The position numbers and the translations under genes were made by a program. A stretch of 64,000 nt of DNA. Source: Corbicula japonica. Lineage: Eukaryota; Mollusca; Bivalvia; Venerida; Cyrenidae. The notes beneath the pieces are model-generated. The model was not told the DNA's origin. It made no database searches and saw only the letters and a list, made by a program, of their open reading frames with translations. This document shows positions 1 through 12,400 of the stretch, one piece after another; the first letter of the stretch is position 1, and every line of letters begins with the position of its first letter. The stretch is taken from NCBI GenBank assembly GCA_038501625.1, contig JAZAYU010000005.1, positions 6,200,001 to 6,264,000 of the forward strand. Reading direction: 5' to 3'.

Positions 1-49
1 ACCTTTCAGAAACCTAGTCAGCTTCAAAGACGTGTACGAGTTCACACAG
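1..49 (+). CDS. ZNF236: Exon 0 (3' end only): second half of a C2H2 finger
   Basis: The left edge cuts an exon. Visible residues are the helix half of a finger plus the start of an HTG linker, ending in phase 1 before a GTAAAG donor at 50. Joined to the next exon it gives HTG-DRPFKC, a normal linker. The first helix His reads Arg here (CGT), whereas the downstream tandem copies have CAT; if this copy is the one used, the finger loses a zinc ligand. Which of the repeated copies is spliced cannot be told. Confidence 0.6.
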
Positions 50-446
50 GTAAAGGCCATGTGGTAACCTTTCAGAAACCTAGTCAGCTTCAAAGACATG
101 TACGAGTTCACACAGGTAAAAGCCATGTGGTAACCTTTCAGAAACCTAGTCAGCTTCAAAGACATGTACGAGTTCACACAGGTAAAGGTCATGTGGTAAC
201 CTTTCAGAAACCTAGTCAGCTTCAAAGACATGTACGAGTTCACACAGGTAAAGGCCATGTGGTAACCTTTCAGAAACCTAGTCAGCTTCAAAGACATGTA
301 CGAGTTCACACAGGTAAAAGCCATGTGGTAACCTTTCAGAAACCTAGTCAGCTTCAAAGACATGTACGAGTTCACACAGGTAAAGGTCATGTGGTAACCT
401 TCCAGAAACCTAGTCAGCTTCAAAGACATATACGAGTTCACACCTT
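1..446 (+). repeat. 66-bp tandem array (about 6.8 copies) of a finger exon end plus its splice donor
   Basis: Seven near-identical 66-bp units start at 1 and recur to about 446. Each has the 3' half of a zinc-finger exon, the CACACAG|GTAAA donor (GT at 50, 116, 182, 248, 314, 380) and about 16 intronic bases. Because 66 is 22 codons, the frame stays open through all units (GTG 61 to stop 465), giving half-fingers with His but no Cys ligands. The last unit stops inside CACAC and is fused to an MITE fragment. The array may extend left of the window. Confidence 0.9.
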
Positions 447-3400
447 TATTGCGTGTGCTGTCTGATCAGGATCTGCACTGTTCGCTTTTTGATTTGTTAG
501 GTTATTTTGACCAGTGCAGATCCTGATCAGATGGCACCAATGTGCCGGCTGCCTGGATCTAAACTGGTCGCACATTCCTTAAAAATGCGTATATATGGAG
601 GAAAGGGTTAATACATATGCTTTTATTGCTTGGATGAAGAGAGTAGATCCAGGTTAGTTGGCATATCCATGCCATCTAATCTGGATCTTCACTGTTCACA
701 CTTATGACTAGTCAGCACTTTCTGAATCAATTTGACTAGCTCAGTTATCCGAAGAGGATAAAATTGGACAACATCTGAAGACTTTTAAGGTTTTAAAAAT
801 TTAGGAAGACATGTTTACAAATTTCCAAGTGCTTAGGTATAGGACCTTATTGGAGAATACCTTCATATTCTAACATATATTAATTTTCTACCATAACTGA
901 AATAATAAATATACCAATCTTATGAAAACAGAATGTATAAATAGATACAAAGTTATATGTAATCAAGAAAACCTACTTCTGCTGTAAAGGATGAAATTTG
1001 ATTACCATAGTATACATGTATAATTCAGTATTCATTGTTTTTCTAGGTGACAGACCATTCAAATGTACAATTTGTACGAAGGCATTTAACCAGAAAGGTG
1101 CTCTACAGATGCATATTCTGGGTCGCCATACCAACAAGAAGCCTCACCAATGCCAGCTGTGTAAAGCTGGATTCTCACAAAAGGGTAATCTTAGAGCTCA
1201 TATACAGGTATGTAAATCCTAGCTTCTATATGGGACATGGTGCAAGAAACCATACTTTTAATTTAAAGTTTTTGATATTTTAGTGAAACTGTATTCAGCA
1301 AAAACTGATGATTATTTATTATTTTCTCATAACTATCTGTAAATTTAATTTATACATATTTTGACTAAAAATATTAATTTTACTGTGCCGGCTCAATTTT
1401 ATGTCCTTTCACAAGTTTGACATTTTAATAATTATGTATGAATGTGTAAATCTCCAAACTGATTTGACGTTTACACCATGGATAAGACTGTGCCCAAGGT
1501 TATAAAACTGAGCATGGAAACCAGTCTCAAATCTCAAGCATCTGATTGGCTGAAATGTAGACTCTCAAATCTCAAGCATCTGATTGGCTGAAATGGCGAC
1601 CAGTCGCCATTTCAGCCAATCAGATGCTTGAGATTTGAGACTGGTTTCAAATCTCAGCTTTATAACCTTCAGTCCTGTTATATCATAGGCTGATATGGAT
1701 CTACACTAGTTGTACATACCATAAAAGGCATATCCATAGAAAAAAAAGGTTAAAACCAGCAATTCTTGCATACCAGCTTGGTTTTTCAGGTATTTTCACT
1801 CCTGCTGGAAATCTCAAATCTTATTGAATCCTATTTAAAACTTATTTTTAATGGTATCTTTTTATTTCTTGCTGGAACAGCAAAAGTTTCATAACAGTTA
1901 TTGATTGCATTGAATATTTCTTCCTGGGATAAGTCATATGCTTAGCTTTATAAATGTCATTTCATGGAATGAAGTCATTTTCCGATGGCATATTCTTGCA
2001 TGATGCTGCTCATTTGTTCTTTCTATTTGTACAGTTGAGTTTTTTTGCAGAGAGTTCATACACTGTCAGAAAAAGAATTAGACCAGGAGTTGTTCAAGTG
2101 TGATGCATGTCCATGTATCTTCAGAAAACTAGGGAGTTTGAATGCTCACTTAAGTCGATTTCACACTGAGGTAAGTACACACATCAGTGGGGAAAAACAG
2201 AATCAGATGTTGCTGTTAAAAGACTAACCTCAGCATCTTTTTCCCAAGATCATAAAAGTCAGACTAGATACCAGTCTCAAAACCTTCGTTTTTGATCAGT
2301 CCATTATAGACTGGTCTCAATTTCATCCAATCAGATAACAGATTGGAGACCGGTCTCCAGTCACAGATTGATGATCCTGGGTTGAGAAGTCTGTGTTTGA
2401 AGTAGGTTTACATAGATGTAAGTCATAATAATCAGGGCGCAAGATCATAAAACTCAAACGAAGGGCCAGTCTTGAATCTTATTTAGTTGAATTTTATTTA
2501 TTTGACATCAATTGTAAAAAAGACTTAAATTTATATAATTAAAGCAGGCTTATTGATTAAATCTTGGTGGATTTATATATTTGGTAAAAGCATGGCGTCA
2601 TATACTTTGTCACAAATGTGAATGTTCCACAGGCCATAAAAAAAGTTTGAGATGTTACAAATTCATCTCAGTTTTGGTATTATAATACTGATTATATTTA
2701 ATCATGTAAATAAGTTTAAGAATTGAATCTATTTTATCGTGTTAATTAGGATATTAAAATGTTTGTGTTATTTAAAGTAAGCATGGAACCCTTTGGAATT
2801 CACACTTTAACCCTTTCCTCTATAGATAAACCTTTATTGTGTTGGCGAACAGTGTAGATCCAGATCAGCCAGCATATCCATGCCGTCTGATCAAGATCTG
2901 CACTGTTCGCTTTTTGATTTGATACGTTATTTCTGACCAAAATGTGACGTGTGCAGATCCTGATCAGACGGTACGGATAGCCGGCTGATCTGGATCTACA
3001 CAGGTCGCACATTCGTAAACATGTGTATATATGGAGGAAAAGGTTAAACAACATAAATGTTATCTATTAAAATGAAAATTTCTTCTTGACTGTTGCAGAA
3101 TGATGAGACCCAAAACAACAAAGAAATTGTGTACAAAGAGGGTGAAGGAGGGGATGGTGCGGGAGATGTTATACAACAGTTACTGGAGTTGTCCGAGGGC
3201 AGTTCTGCACCCAACCAGACTCAGCAGGTTCAAACTGTTGTTGTTGTTTTTTTTTCAATAAATATGTTTAAAGCCACATTTCAAAAAATTATGATTGAGT
3301 TTATTATACCATCTTTGGTGTTCCATTTGTTCTTTCAAACAGGGCATTTACCCTTGAAATTCCAAGAAGTGCTAATTTTGAACCTTGAGAATATATATCC

Positions 3401-6400
3401 AAATGTCAAATTTCATTATCATTTATAAGGTAAAATTGCTCTAAGCACCTGAAAATGGCATGTTAACAATATAAGTGAAATCCAGCCATCTTCAAGATTT
3501 TATGCGGGTAGGTAGACACACAAATCAGTTCCTATTTTGGATAACAATTGAGTGAAGAATTAGACTTGGAATAAAAAAAATGGGTTGGCTGTTTCTCCTG
3601 GTTGATACCATTCTGGGGAACATAAACTCGATAAAATTCAACAGACTTATATTGAAAATTCAAAGTGTATTTCTTGTCGACAGGGTTATTTCTTATACAT
3701 TTTTTTGTCCTTTAAAATAAAAAAAACAACAATATGAATTTCTGAGTTCAGAGATGTTTCCAGAGTTCAGGTTGGAAGGTTATAAAGCTGAGATTGGAAA
3801 CCAGTCTCAAATCTCAAGCATCTGATTGGCTGAAATGGCGACTGGTCGCCATTTCAGCCAATCAGATGCTTGAGATTTGAGACTGGTTTCCATGCTCCGT
3901 TTTATAACCTTGGGCACTTGTCATTTTTAAACGTCAATAAAAATAACAGACTAACAATGAAAACTCAAAATATAGAAATTTCTTGTCAACAGGGTCATTT
4001 GTATACCTATTTAATTTTCCTTTAATAAAACAACAGGAATTTCAGAGTCCGGATATGTTTCCAGACTTCATGTTACTTTTATACTAAAATTTAATATAGT
4101 TATAATGAAAATTCAATGTATATTTCTTGTCAACAGGGTCAAGATGACATTTTGCAGCAAGCTTTGCAGAACAGTGGGCTGCCGGGTAATGTGAACCAGA
4201 ATGCTGCCAGAACAGGAGGCACTGTGTCGGTGATGAATGTACGAGATACTGCAACCGGGGTCGTGAAGAAACATTTTGTTCGAAAGGTTTTGAAAATGCT
4301 TTCTTTTTATGTATCTTTTTTAAACCAAGAAAACTTACTATTATGGTCTACAGAATAATGAAGTCTTAAGAAATAATTAAAATCGGGAAACAACAGTTAA
4401 AGATAAATGTTATGCTAATACCAAACTTTCCTTTTGAAGTTTCAACAGATGTTTATTATTGAATTTGTAATGAATCTCAGAAAATTACTATGTGAACAAG
4501 TGTGACTAACTGAAATGTTGACCCATCTTGTCCTGGACTAGATACAACACTAAAAATTTGTCCAGCCCTGGGTTGGTAAATGGTCAGTGAAAATTGAAAA
4601 GAATATCAGAACTGGGTCCTAAGATCTAGCTTTTGATGCTTCAGTCATTTCACAAATAAGCCATCAACATGCAGACAGTTTAATCAACAGATCAACATGC
4701 ATATGAGAATTCAATATTGTGGATAGATCTTATAAAATTATCATTTCTAGACACATTAATGATCGCTATTACAATGTATTTCAATGTAGAAATTTCACAA
4801 AATTCAACTTCATGCCATTAAAGTACAATTAAATAGCAGAAAAACTTAATAATTACAATAGTAATGTACAGCACTTATTGAGTTATTGTTCTAAGCAGTT
4901 GTATTGTTTCAGTTGGGATCATCAACATGGCATCAGTGTTCCTACTGTATGAAAGAATTCAAGAAGCCGAGTGACCTTGTCCGTCACACACGAATACATT
5001 CGCATGAAAAGCCCTACAAGTGCACACAGTGTTTCCGGGCCTTCGCTGTGAAGAGTACCCTTAATTCACACATCAGAACCCACACTGGAATCAAGTTGTT
5101 CAAATGTGGCGTATGTGACAAGAGTTTCTCCACACATGGAAGTTTGAAAGTCCATCTTAGATTACACACAGGTAAATTGATGTGTATCTTTGATGTTGTG
5201 TTCAACAGATGGGAAAGCCTGAATTGAGCAGAAGAAAATGAAATGTATTGTTTCAAGTACAAATTTGATATAATTTAAATTGGTCAATAATAACCCTTTG
5301 CTTCATATATACAGATTTTTACTTTTATTTTGTCTGCAAGCAGAGAAGATCAAAATCAGTCGTCTGATCTGGATATGTGATGTTTGCTTCTTGGTCAGAA
5401 ATAACCTAATTAATCAAAATGCAAATATTGTAAATCCTGATTAAAGGGCACAGTTGTTCTGGGTGATCTGGATCTACACTGTTTGCCCATGCCATTAGTC
5501 TAACATATTGAGTAAAATGATAATGATTGAAAAAGCTGTTGTCAAATTGTTTTATATAGAAGGGCTCTATAGACTTGCAGATCAGGGAGAAGATTTGTCA
5601 TAATTTTACTGAATTATGAAGAAGTTTGCAGTCAACAACTTACATGTCTATACAAAATGACTTCTCCCATAGCTCAAAGAAGGGAGCAGTCTGGTCACTT
5701 TTCGGAGACCACTTCTCTCTATTGGGTGCCCTGTTAAGGTCATTTATTTTAGTTACAATGAGTGATGTCATTCACTATTAGCAGTAGGTGAGAGACCATT
5801 TACTTTGTGTGAAATATTCATTTCTGAACCTTTTCAGGAGCTAAGCCATTTGATTGTACATACTGTGATAAGAAGTTCCGCACCCAGGCGCACAGAAAGA
5901 CACATATTGCTCAACATTTCAAAACCTCCGACAAGGGACCTGTTAGACTGAAGTCAGACCCTGGTATTAAGAAAATAGCAAATCTACAAGATGTACCGCT
6001 CCAAGAACCTATACTGATCACAGACACAGGTAAATTCAGTGAAACCCTGCTATTAAGACAAACTTCGGGAAAAAATAATCTTAATAGTGAAATGGTCTTT
6101 ATTTTTGGGTGGAAAAAAGTGCAAATCTGTAATATGGGACATTGGAATAAAGGTCATATTATCGAGGTGGTCTTTATTTCTCTGTAGACTTAATGAATTG
6201 TATGGAAAAAGAAGTCCTAGGAGTTATACAGAATCCATTTATCACTTTGTTCGGATTGGTAAATCAGCAAAAATCAGGTTTATGTTTATTTTTAATGCAA
6301 AAGTTGTATGGTTAAGACAAAACTCAAAACCAGTCACATACAATTATTGCACATCTTCTTTCTAAGAATACCAATCTATTATAGTGATGAATAATTGAAT

Positions 6401-9400
6401 ATGTATTTCTAATTCTAAATTAATATCAAGTGTTTGTGCACAAGCCTAGACAAAGTTTGTTATTCTTCAGGAGTTATTCACTCTTAAAATAATTAACGTA
6501 CTGTATAGCGCTTAATATTGGCGGTGTCAAATTTTTGCTTTTTTAAAGTGTTTTATATTGGCGGGGTCATATATTGGCGCTAACAAGCCAGACAGCCAAA
6601 ATAAAACTCTTGATGAAAAATGGCGGAAATTGGACAATGGAAGAGAAAGATAAACGTTGCAGTTATTCTATTGTTAAATTTTAAGTGTGAAAACATTATC
6701 GCAGCTACCTAATACAGAACTTGATTGCTTTGTTTGATATTCCAATTATATTCCTTTTGTTAACGCATTATAAGTTTACCTACTTGATCGATTTAACATA
6801 ATTTGATTATTTTTAAGCGGGTGAGATATTAAAAAACTCAATTAATTTACTACATGAACAAAAGCTATAACTATATAATGCTTCTTTTTCATGTGCCACT
6901 GAAAGTAATGGACTACAAGCGCCAAAAAACACTCATTCTGGCTATGTCTTAAGAAAATACTAGAAAATAACACATTCATGTACTATTGTTTCGTGTTGTT
7001 TAAGTTTTTATTCAGGTTTCCAAGAATATACTTAATTTAGAAACATGCAACAATCTTTCTTCATCAAGGGAGGAAACTGTGACAAAATATCTAATTGTGT
7101 ATAATAGATATCTACATTCTAGATATTTAATTGGCGGTGGTTTAAATTGACAGGGATTTTTATTGGCGGTGTTTTATATTGGCGCAACTGACCATGACCG
7201 CCAATATCGCCAAAATTAAACCCCCGCCAATATTTGAACTTATACAACATATTTTATTCCGACAGAGTTAAAACAGACTTTCATGTCCTAACCCTGAGAT
7301 TCATTTTCTGCCTGCATAACAAAATTCTCTGATAGTTAAACTAAACAACTGTTGATTGCCATTTTTTACTCCACATCAGCATAGAATCTGATTGTATTTT
7401 TTAGAATTAAGCAACTAATGATACTGTTCATGATATGTTATAAACACCTCTGTCTTCCACTTCAGGTTTGATCCAGCAGCCTCCTAGAAACACGATGTTT
7501 AACCAGTACCTGGGAGAGTCGGGCAGTGTAGACAGGCCGTATAAATGCCAGTATTGTCAGAGAGGCTTCAAGAAATCCAGCCATCTAAAACAGCATGTCA
7601 GATCCCATACAGGTGAACTCTCGGAAAACTTTTTTGTATGATTTGGTTCATAAAAGCTTGAACTCTTTTCTTCTTTTGAAAAGTACAAAGCAATGATCTG
7701 TATTTGATGCTATGCTAGACCATTTACTGCAACAACAAACATTCAAAACAATGAATGCAAGAGAAAACACATAATATGGAAAACATTTAGTAGTCTGATC
7801 AGGGTCTGATTTGTTAGCCACTTAGAGAAAGAGTTCTTTTTGGACGCTGAAATTTCTAAATTTAATGTGGATTTACAATTAGTCATGAATTCAATAAGCC
7901 CCATCTTGTCACATCACATGATTATAATGTAATTCTAGGAGAAAAGCCATACAAATGTCTGACCTGCGCAAGGACGTTTGTTTCCAATGGTGTTCTCAAA
8001 GCTCACATCCGGATCCACACTGGCATGAAACAGTACAAGTGTGTTATGTGCGACAATCTCTTCTCCACTAACGGCAGTCTTAAACGGCATATGTCAACTC
8101 ATAGCGATGTCAGACCTTTCATGTGTCCATATTGTCAGAGGACATTCAAAACTAATGTAAACTGTAAGAAACATATGAAAACACACAGGTAATAATTTGT
8201 TTATAACATTTACTGATTTACCATAACTCGACCATTTTCCTATAACTTATTTTTAAAAAACTTAACCTGAAATGAAATTTTTACACCGAAATGATGAAAT
8301 GTATTCATTTGGATTAATGCTGAGAGATTAAAGATTGTCATGTCATTGTAAGTCACTCGTTTACTTTTGAAAAAAGACTGGGGGGGAGCGTTTATTAGGG
8401 GAGGGGCTTTTAATAGGGAATATACGGTAGTTGTCTCATATCTCAATATCAATTATCAGGAAAATTTTCATAATCCCTGACTCTATTTTGACAAAGTTAT
8501 GCCCCTTTTTCACTTAGAAGTTTTGTTAAGTTTTTTGTGAAAGTTGTGTTTTTCTCCGTAACCGTTTAAGATACAACTTTGAAACTAAACACAGTTGTCT
8601 GACATCTCAATACCAATTATCAGGACAAGTTTCATAATCCCTGCCTTTATTTTGACAAAGTTATGCCCCTTTTCTACCTTAGACATTTTGTTTTTTTGTG
8701 AAAGTTGTCTTTTTCTCAGTTACCATTCAAGATATAACTTTGAAACTTAATATAATTGTTTGACATCACAGTACCAATTATCAGGTCAAGTTTCATAACC
8801 CCTGACTGTGTTTTGCCAAAGTTATGTGCCTTTTTGACTTATATTTTTTGTTAAGTATTTTGTGAATGTTATCTGTTGATGCCAAATTGCCTGTCGACAC
8901 TTAGCTTGGTTTTTGGGTAGCTTATAACAACAGGCAGCTTGGGAATTGCCACCCAGGTGTCTGTGATCAAGGTCAATATCACTGTTGCTGAAAATAGAAA
9001 TTCAGTTTTCCCTCAATAACTTGAGTTTGCTTTGGTATATTGATGCCAAACTTAGTGTTGGTATCTTATATCATGATGCAGCTTGAGATTGCTACCAAGG
9101 CCAAAGCTAAAGGTCACTGTTGCTAAAAATAGAAATTCAGTTTCTGCTCAATAGCTTGAGTTTGCTTTGGCTTATTGACACCAAACTTGGTTTGTGGGTA
9201 GCTTATATCAAGACACTACTTGGGATTGCTATCCAGGTGTCTGTGATTAATGTCAAGGTCACTGTTGCTAAAAATAGAAATTCAGGTTTCTCCTCATTAC
9301 TTGGGTTAGCTGTTCTTTATTGACACCAAACTTTCTTTGTGTAGCTTATACCAAGACGCAACTTGGGATTGCTACTCAGAAGTCTGTGATCAAGATCAGG

Positions 9401-12400
9401 GTCACTGTTGCTTAAAATAGAAGTTCAGTTTCTTCATACCAGATATTTTCTTTACAAAAGTATAAGTATTAAATGAAAACCTGGTTTTCAGCTCGTGGCA
9501 ACGTTTTTTCTTGTTATATCATCTCCTGGTTGAATAAAAAAAAACACAAGTTGACTTAAATTACAATCAAGTAATAAAAATAGTTTCAATAATAATATTA
9601 AGAAGGTCTTAAACTGAAAATCTGGTAGAGAGTCCAAGAATGATGTAACCAGTAGATCAGGACAGTTTAACCTCAAAGATATTTACTTTTCAAAGTAACA
9701 ATGTGCAAGTTGAATGCATTTATTGGAATCCAAAGCAAAAAGTGTTTCCTGGAGATACAGTTTAAATGCAACATGGCCGCTAATGAATGGTTAATTTTAC
9801 AGGGCTGAACTGGCTGTGCAATCCATGACAAACCAAACTCCTCTACAGAATGTTGAACAGGTAACTGTTGTTTTATCTTAGTTACACAACAGGTAACTGT
9901 TCTCTTGACTCTTATTTACACGAGCAGGTAACTGTTCTTATATCTTAGTTACACAAAAGAGAATGTTGGGTTTAGTCAGATGGTCACTATGATTAACCTA
10001 ATGAATTACAAATTGACGTAAGCATAGATTTTATAATGACCTAAATGGATTACAAATTGACATTGGAGTAGTTTGTAGCATTGTAGTTGAGGTTAAAAAG
10101 AATCTGTCATCATTACTCAGCCAAGATCAAGGTATCCCCAGAAAAGGGTTATGAATTTCCAGGTGGAGAATACATTGCATATAGTACTTGCTAATAATAT
10201 GGATTATATCAAGGGAAGTAACTGTTACAGAATATTCACACAAGTTAAAATGAATTAATTCCCTTGAATCATGTGTACCCTAGCAGTTAGTGAAAATATT
10301 AGGTAGTCAGTTAGAATTTTAGTTATTTTTTTCCTTAGGTAGACCATAAGAGACAAATATTTATTAACATTGGCATGAAATTCAGTTGTTGTTTTTTTTT
10401 CAGTAACACATCATTTTCATGGGTACTTTTGTTTGTGGTTTTCTTTTTTTTTTAAATCATATATACTTAAAATTATATTAATTGGGGTTTGAATGTCGTG
10501 GACTGATCAGCTTTTAATATCAGCAAACATTGGTTCCCTACAAATATAAATAAATTCACATTAAATTAATTGTGTTGCATTGTAAAAGCAGGGAATTTTG
10601 CACAAAGTATCTTTTAATGAACAGTAAATGTTTATGTAACTCCTTTAAACTTGCTTTTAAAAGTGGTATACTTCTGGATTTTGCAGCAAAGTCAACAATT
10701 TAAAAAAAAAAGAACTAGTGATAAAAACATCTCTATGTAAATTTTACTTTACCCTTTACCCCATGGAATATGGCTGCTATCGTATGGGCAAACAGTGTAG
10801 ATCCAGATCAGCACTGTTTGCTTTTGATTAATAAGGTTATTTCTGACCAAGAAGCAAACAGTGTAAATCCTGATTAGACAGCAAAAATGTGCTGGCTGAT
10901 CTGGATCTGTTCTTGTTGCACACATTTTAAAACATGTAAATATGTAGAAGAGGGTTAAGAAAATTAAAATCCATTAATGGTAAAAAAAACCCAGCACAAA
11001 TATCAAATCTACATGAATTCACAAGGTACCGATATGTAAATTTAGATTCAGGCTGCCAACCATGCAGCTCAGTTGGTGCAAGAAGGGGAGCAGTATGTAG
11101 AGGAGGAACCAGTAGACAGCGACCTGACCCTGGTGCAACACGAGTTGAACCAACAGACCAGCATGCAGGGAGATCTCAGCCAGCAAACCATTCTCACACA
11201 GGCAGGGCTCACTGATCCCTTGGGACTGGATTCTAATATTTTACATCAACAAGTAGGAGCTTAAGCTGTCATTTATGAATTTTAAAAAATAAGAGACATT
11301 CCATGAAACTTTTTTATCATGAGCACAGACATGGTTAAGACAAAACATTGTGCACATTCCAAAAGTTTTAAAGCATCTTTATTGTAGCCACAGTGTCATT
11401 TAAATGATTTATTAAAATATTTATTGAATTATTTAAAATAATGCATAAAACAGTATAAAAACAAGTAAGAACATAACAGTATATACAAAAGTTGTTAAAT
11501 TATCCTGCCCAATATGTGATATTAATTCATTATTTCTTACTATTCCGTTTCATATATATACACTATGTTAGGTTAAGTTTTATTTCATTTCATATTATTT
11601 CATTAAAGTGTTAAAGTACTCGTATAGTACTTGTAAAGTACTCATAAGTACTGACCATTTTTCTTCAGTACTTCAGTAAGTACGAGTACTTGTACTCGTA
11701 ATATGAGTACTGAGTCCTGCTGAGTACTTGAAAATTGGTTCCGAGTAAGTACGAGAAGTGAAACCCTGAGCCACACCCCAAAGTAGATATAATTATAGGA
11801 AATGAAAACAGTCAACATATTATGGGAAAATGAAGTAGATATAATTATGGGAAACGAAAACAGTCAACATATTATGGGAAAATGAAAGAAAAGTTCACTT
11901 TCAGCCTAGCTTTATGCAAGATAAGTGTAGATATTTGTATTTGGACAAACCAAGTTCTGCCTGCAAAAGTGACATAAGCCATGCTTAGTTCTTAAGTGTT
12001 AAGAGTTTGCAGATATTTATTGGCTAGCATCTTTATTTCCTTACAGCACATGTTTAACCCACAGCAGACGTTTACCCAGAGCCTGCTGGGTACCGGACAA
12101 CAGAACTACCAAGAGATCAACACCATGGAACAGCAACATAACCAGTATAGCATACAGGTAGAATCGTATTTGCTTTTTTCATTTAACCCTTTACTTCTTA
12201 GCTAAAGCTTTTATTACATAAGCAAAATGCTTAGATTCATTATGTTATTTCTGACCAAATGTGACATTATAAATTATCATACTCAACTGTATTTTGACAA
12301 TAGCTGTTGGTTTTACATTAAAGTCAGTATGTTCAGATTTGAGCACAGTTTAGATCCTGATCAGATCCCATGAATGTGCACTGTTTCTTGATGAGATAAG

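Noticed and set aside
1..446. CRISPR-like array
   Set aside because: Units are contiguous with no unique spacers and contain finger codons and a splice donor; the genome is eukaryotic.
61..465. 134-codon frame of repeated half-fingers as an independent gene
   Set aside because: It starts from GTG, lacks all Cys ligands and is explained by the in-frame 66-bp tandem repeat of an exon end; listed as a repeat.
4899..4912. Alternative acceptor AG at 4898 for exon 5
   Set aside because: It would add 14 nt and break the frame with exon 4; the AG at 4912 has the better pyrimidine tract and fits phase 0.
6010..6190. CAGTGAAACCCTG..TTAAGAC and GAGGTGGTCTTTATTTC as ends of a Tigger-like MITE
   Set aside because: The two ends are only weakly inverted and the first overlaps the exon 6 donor region; support too thin.
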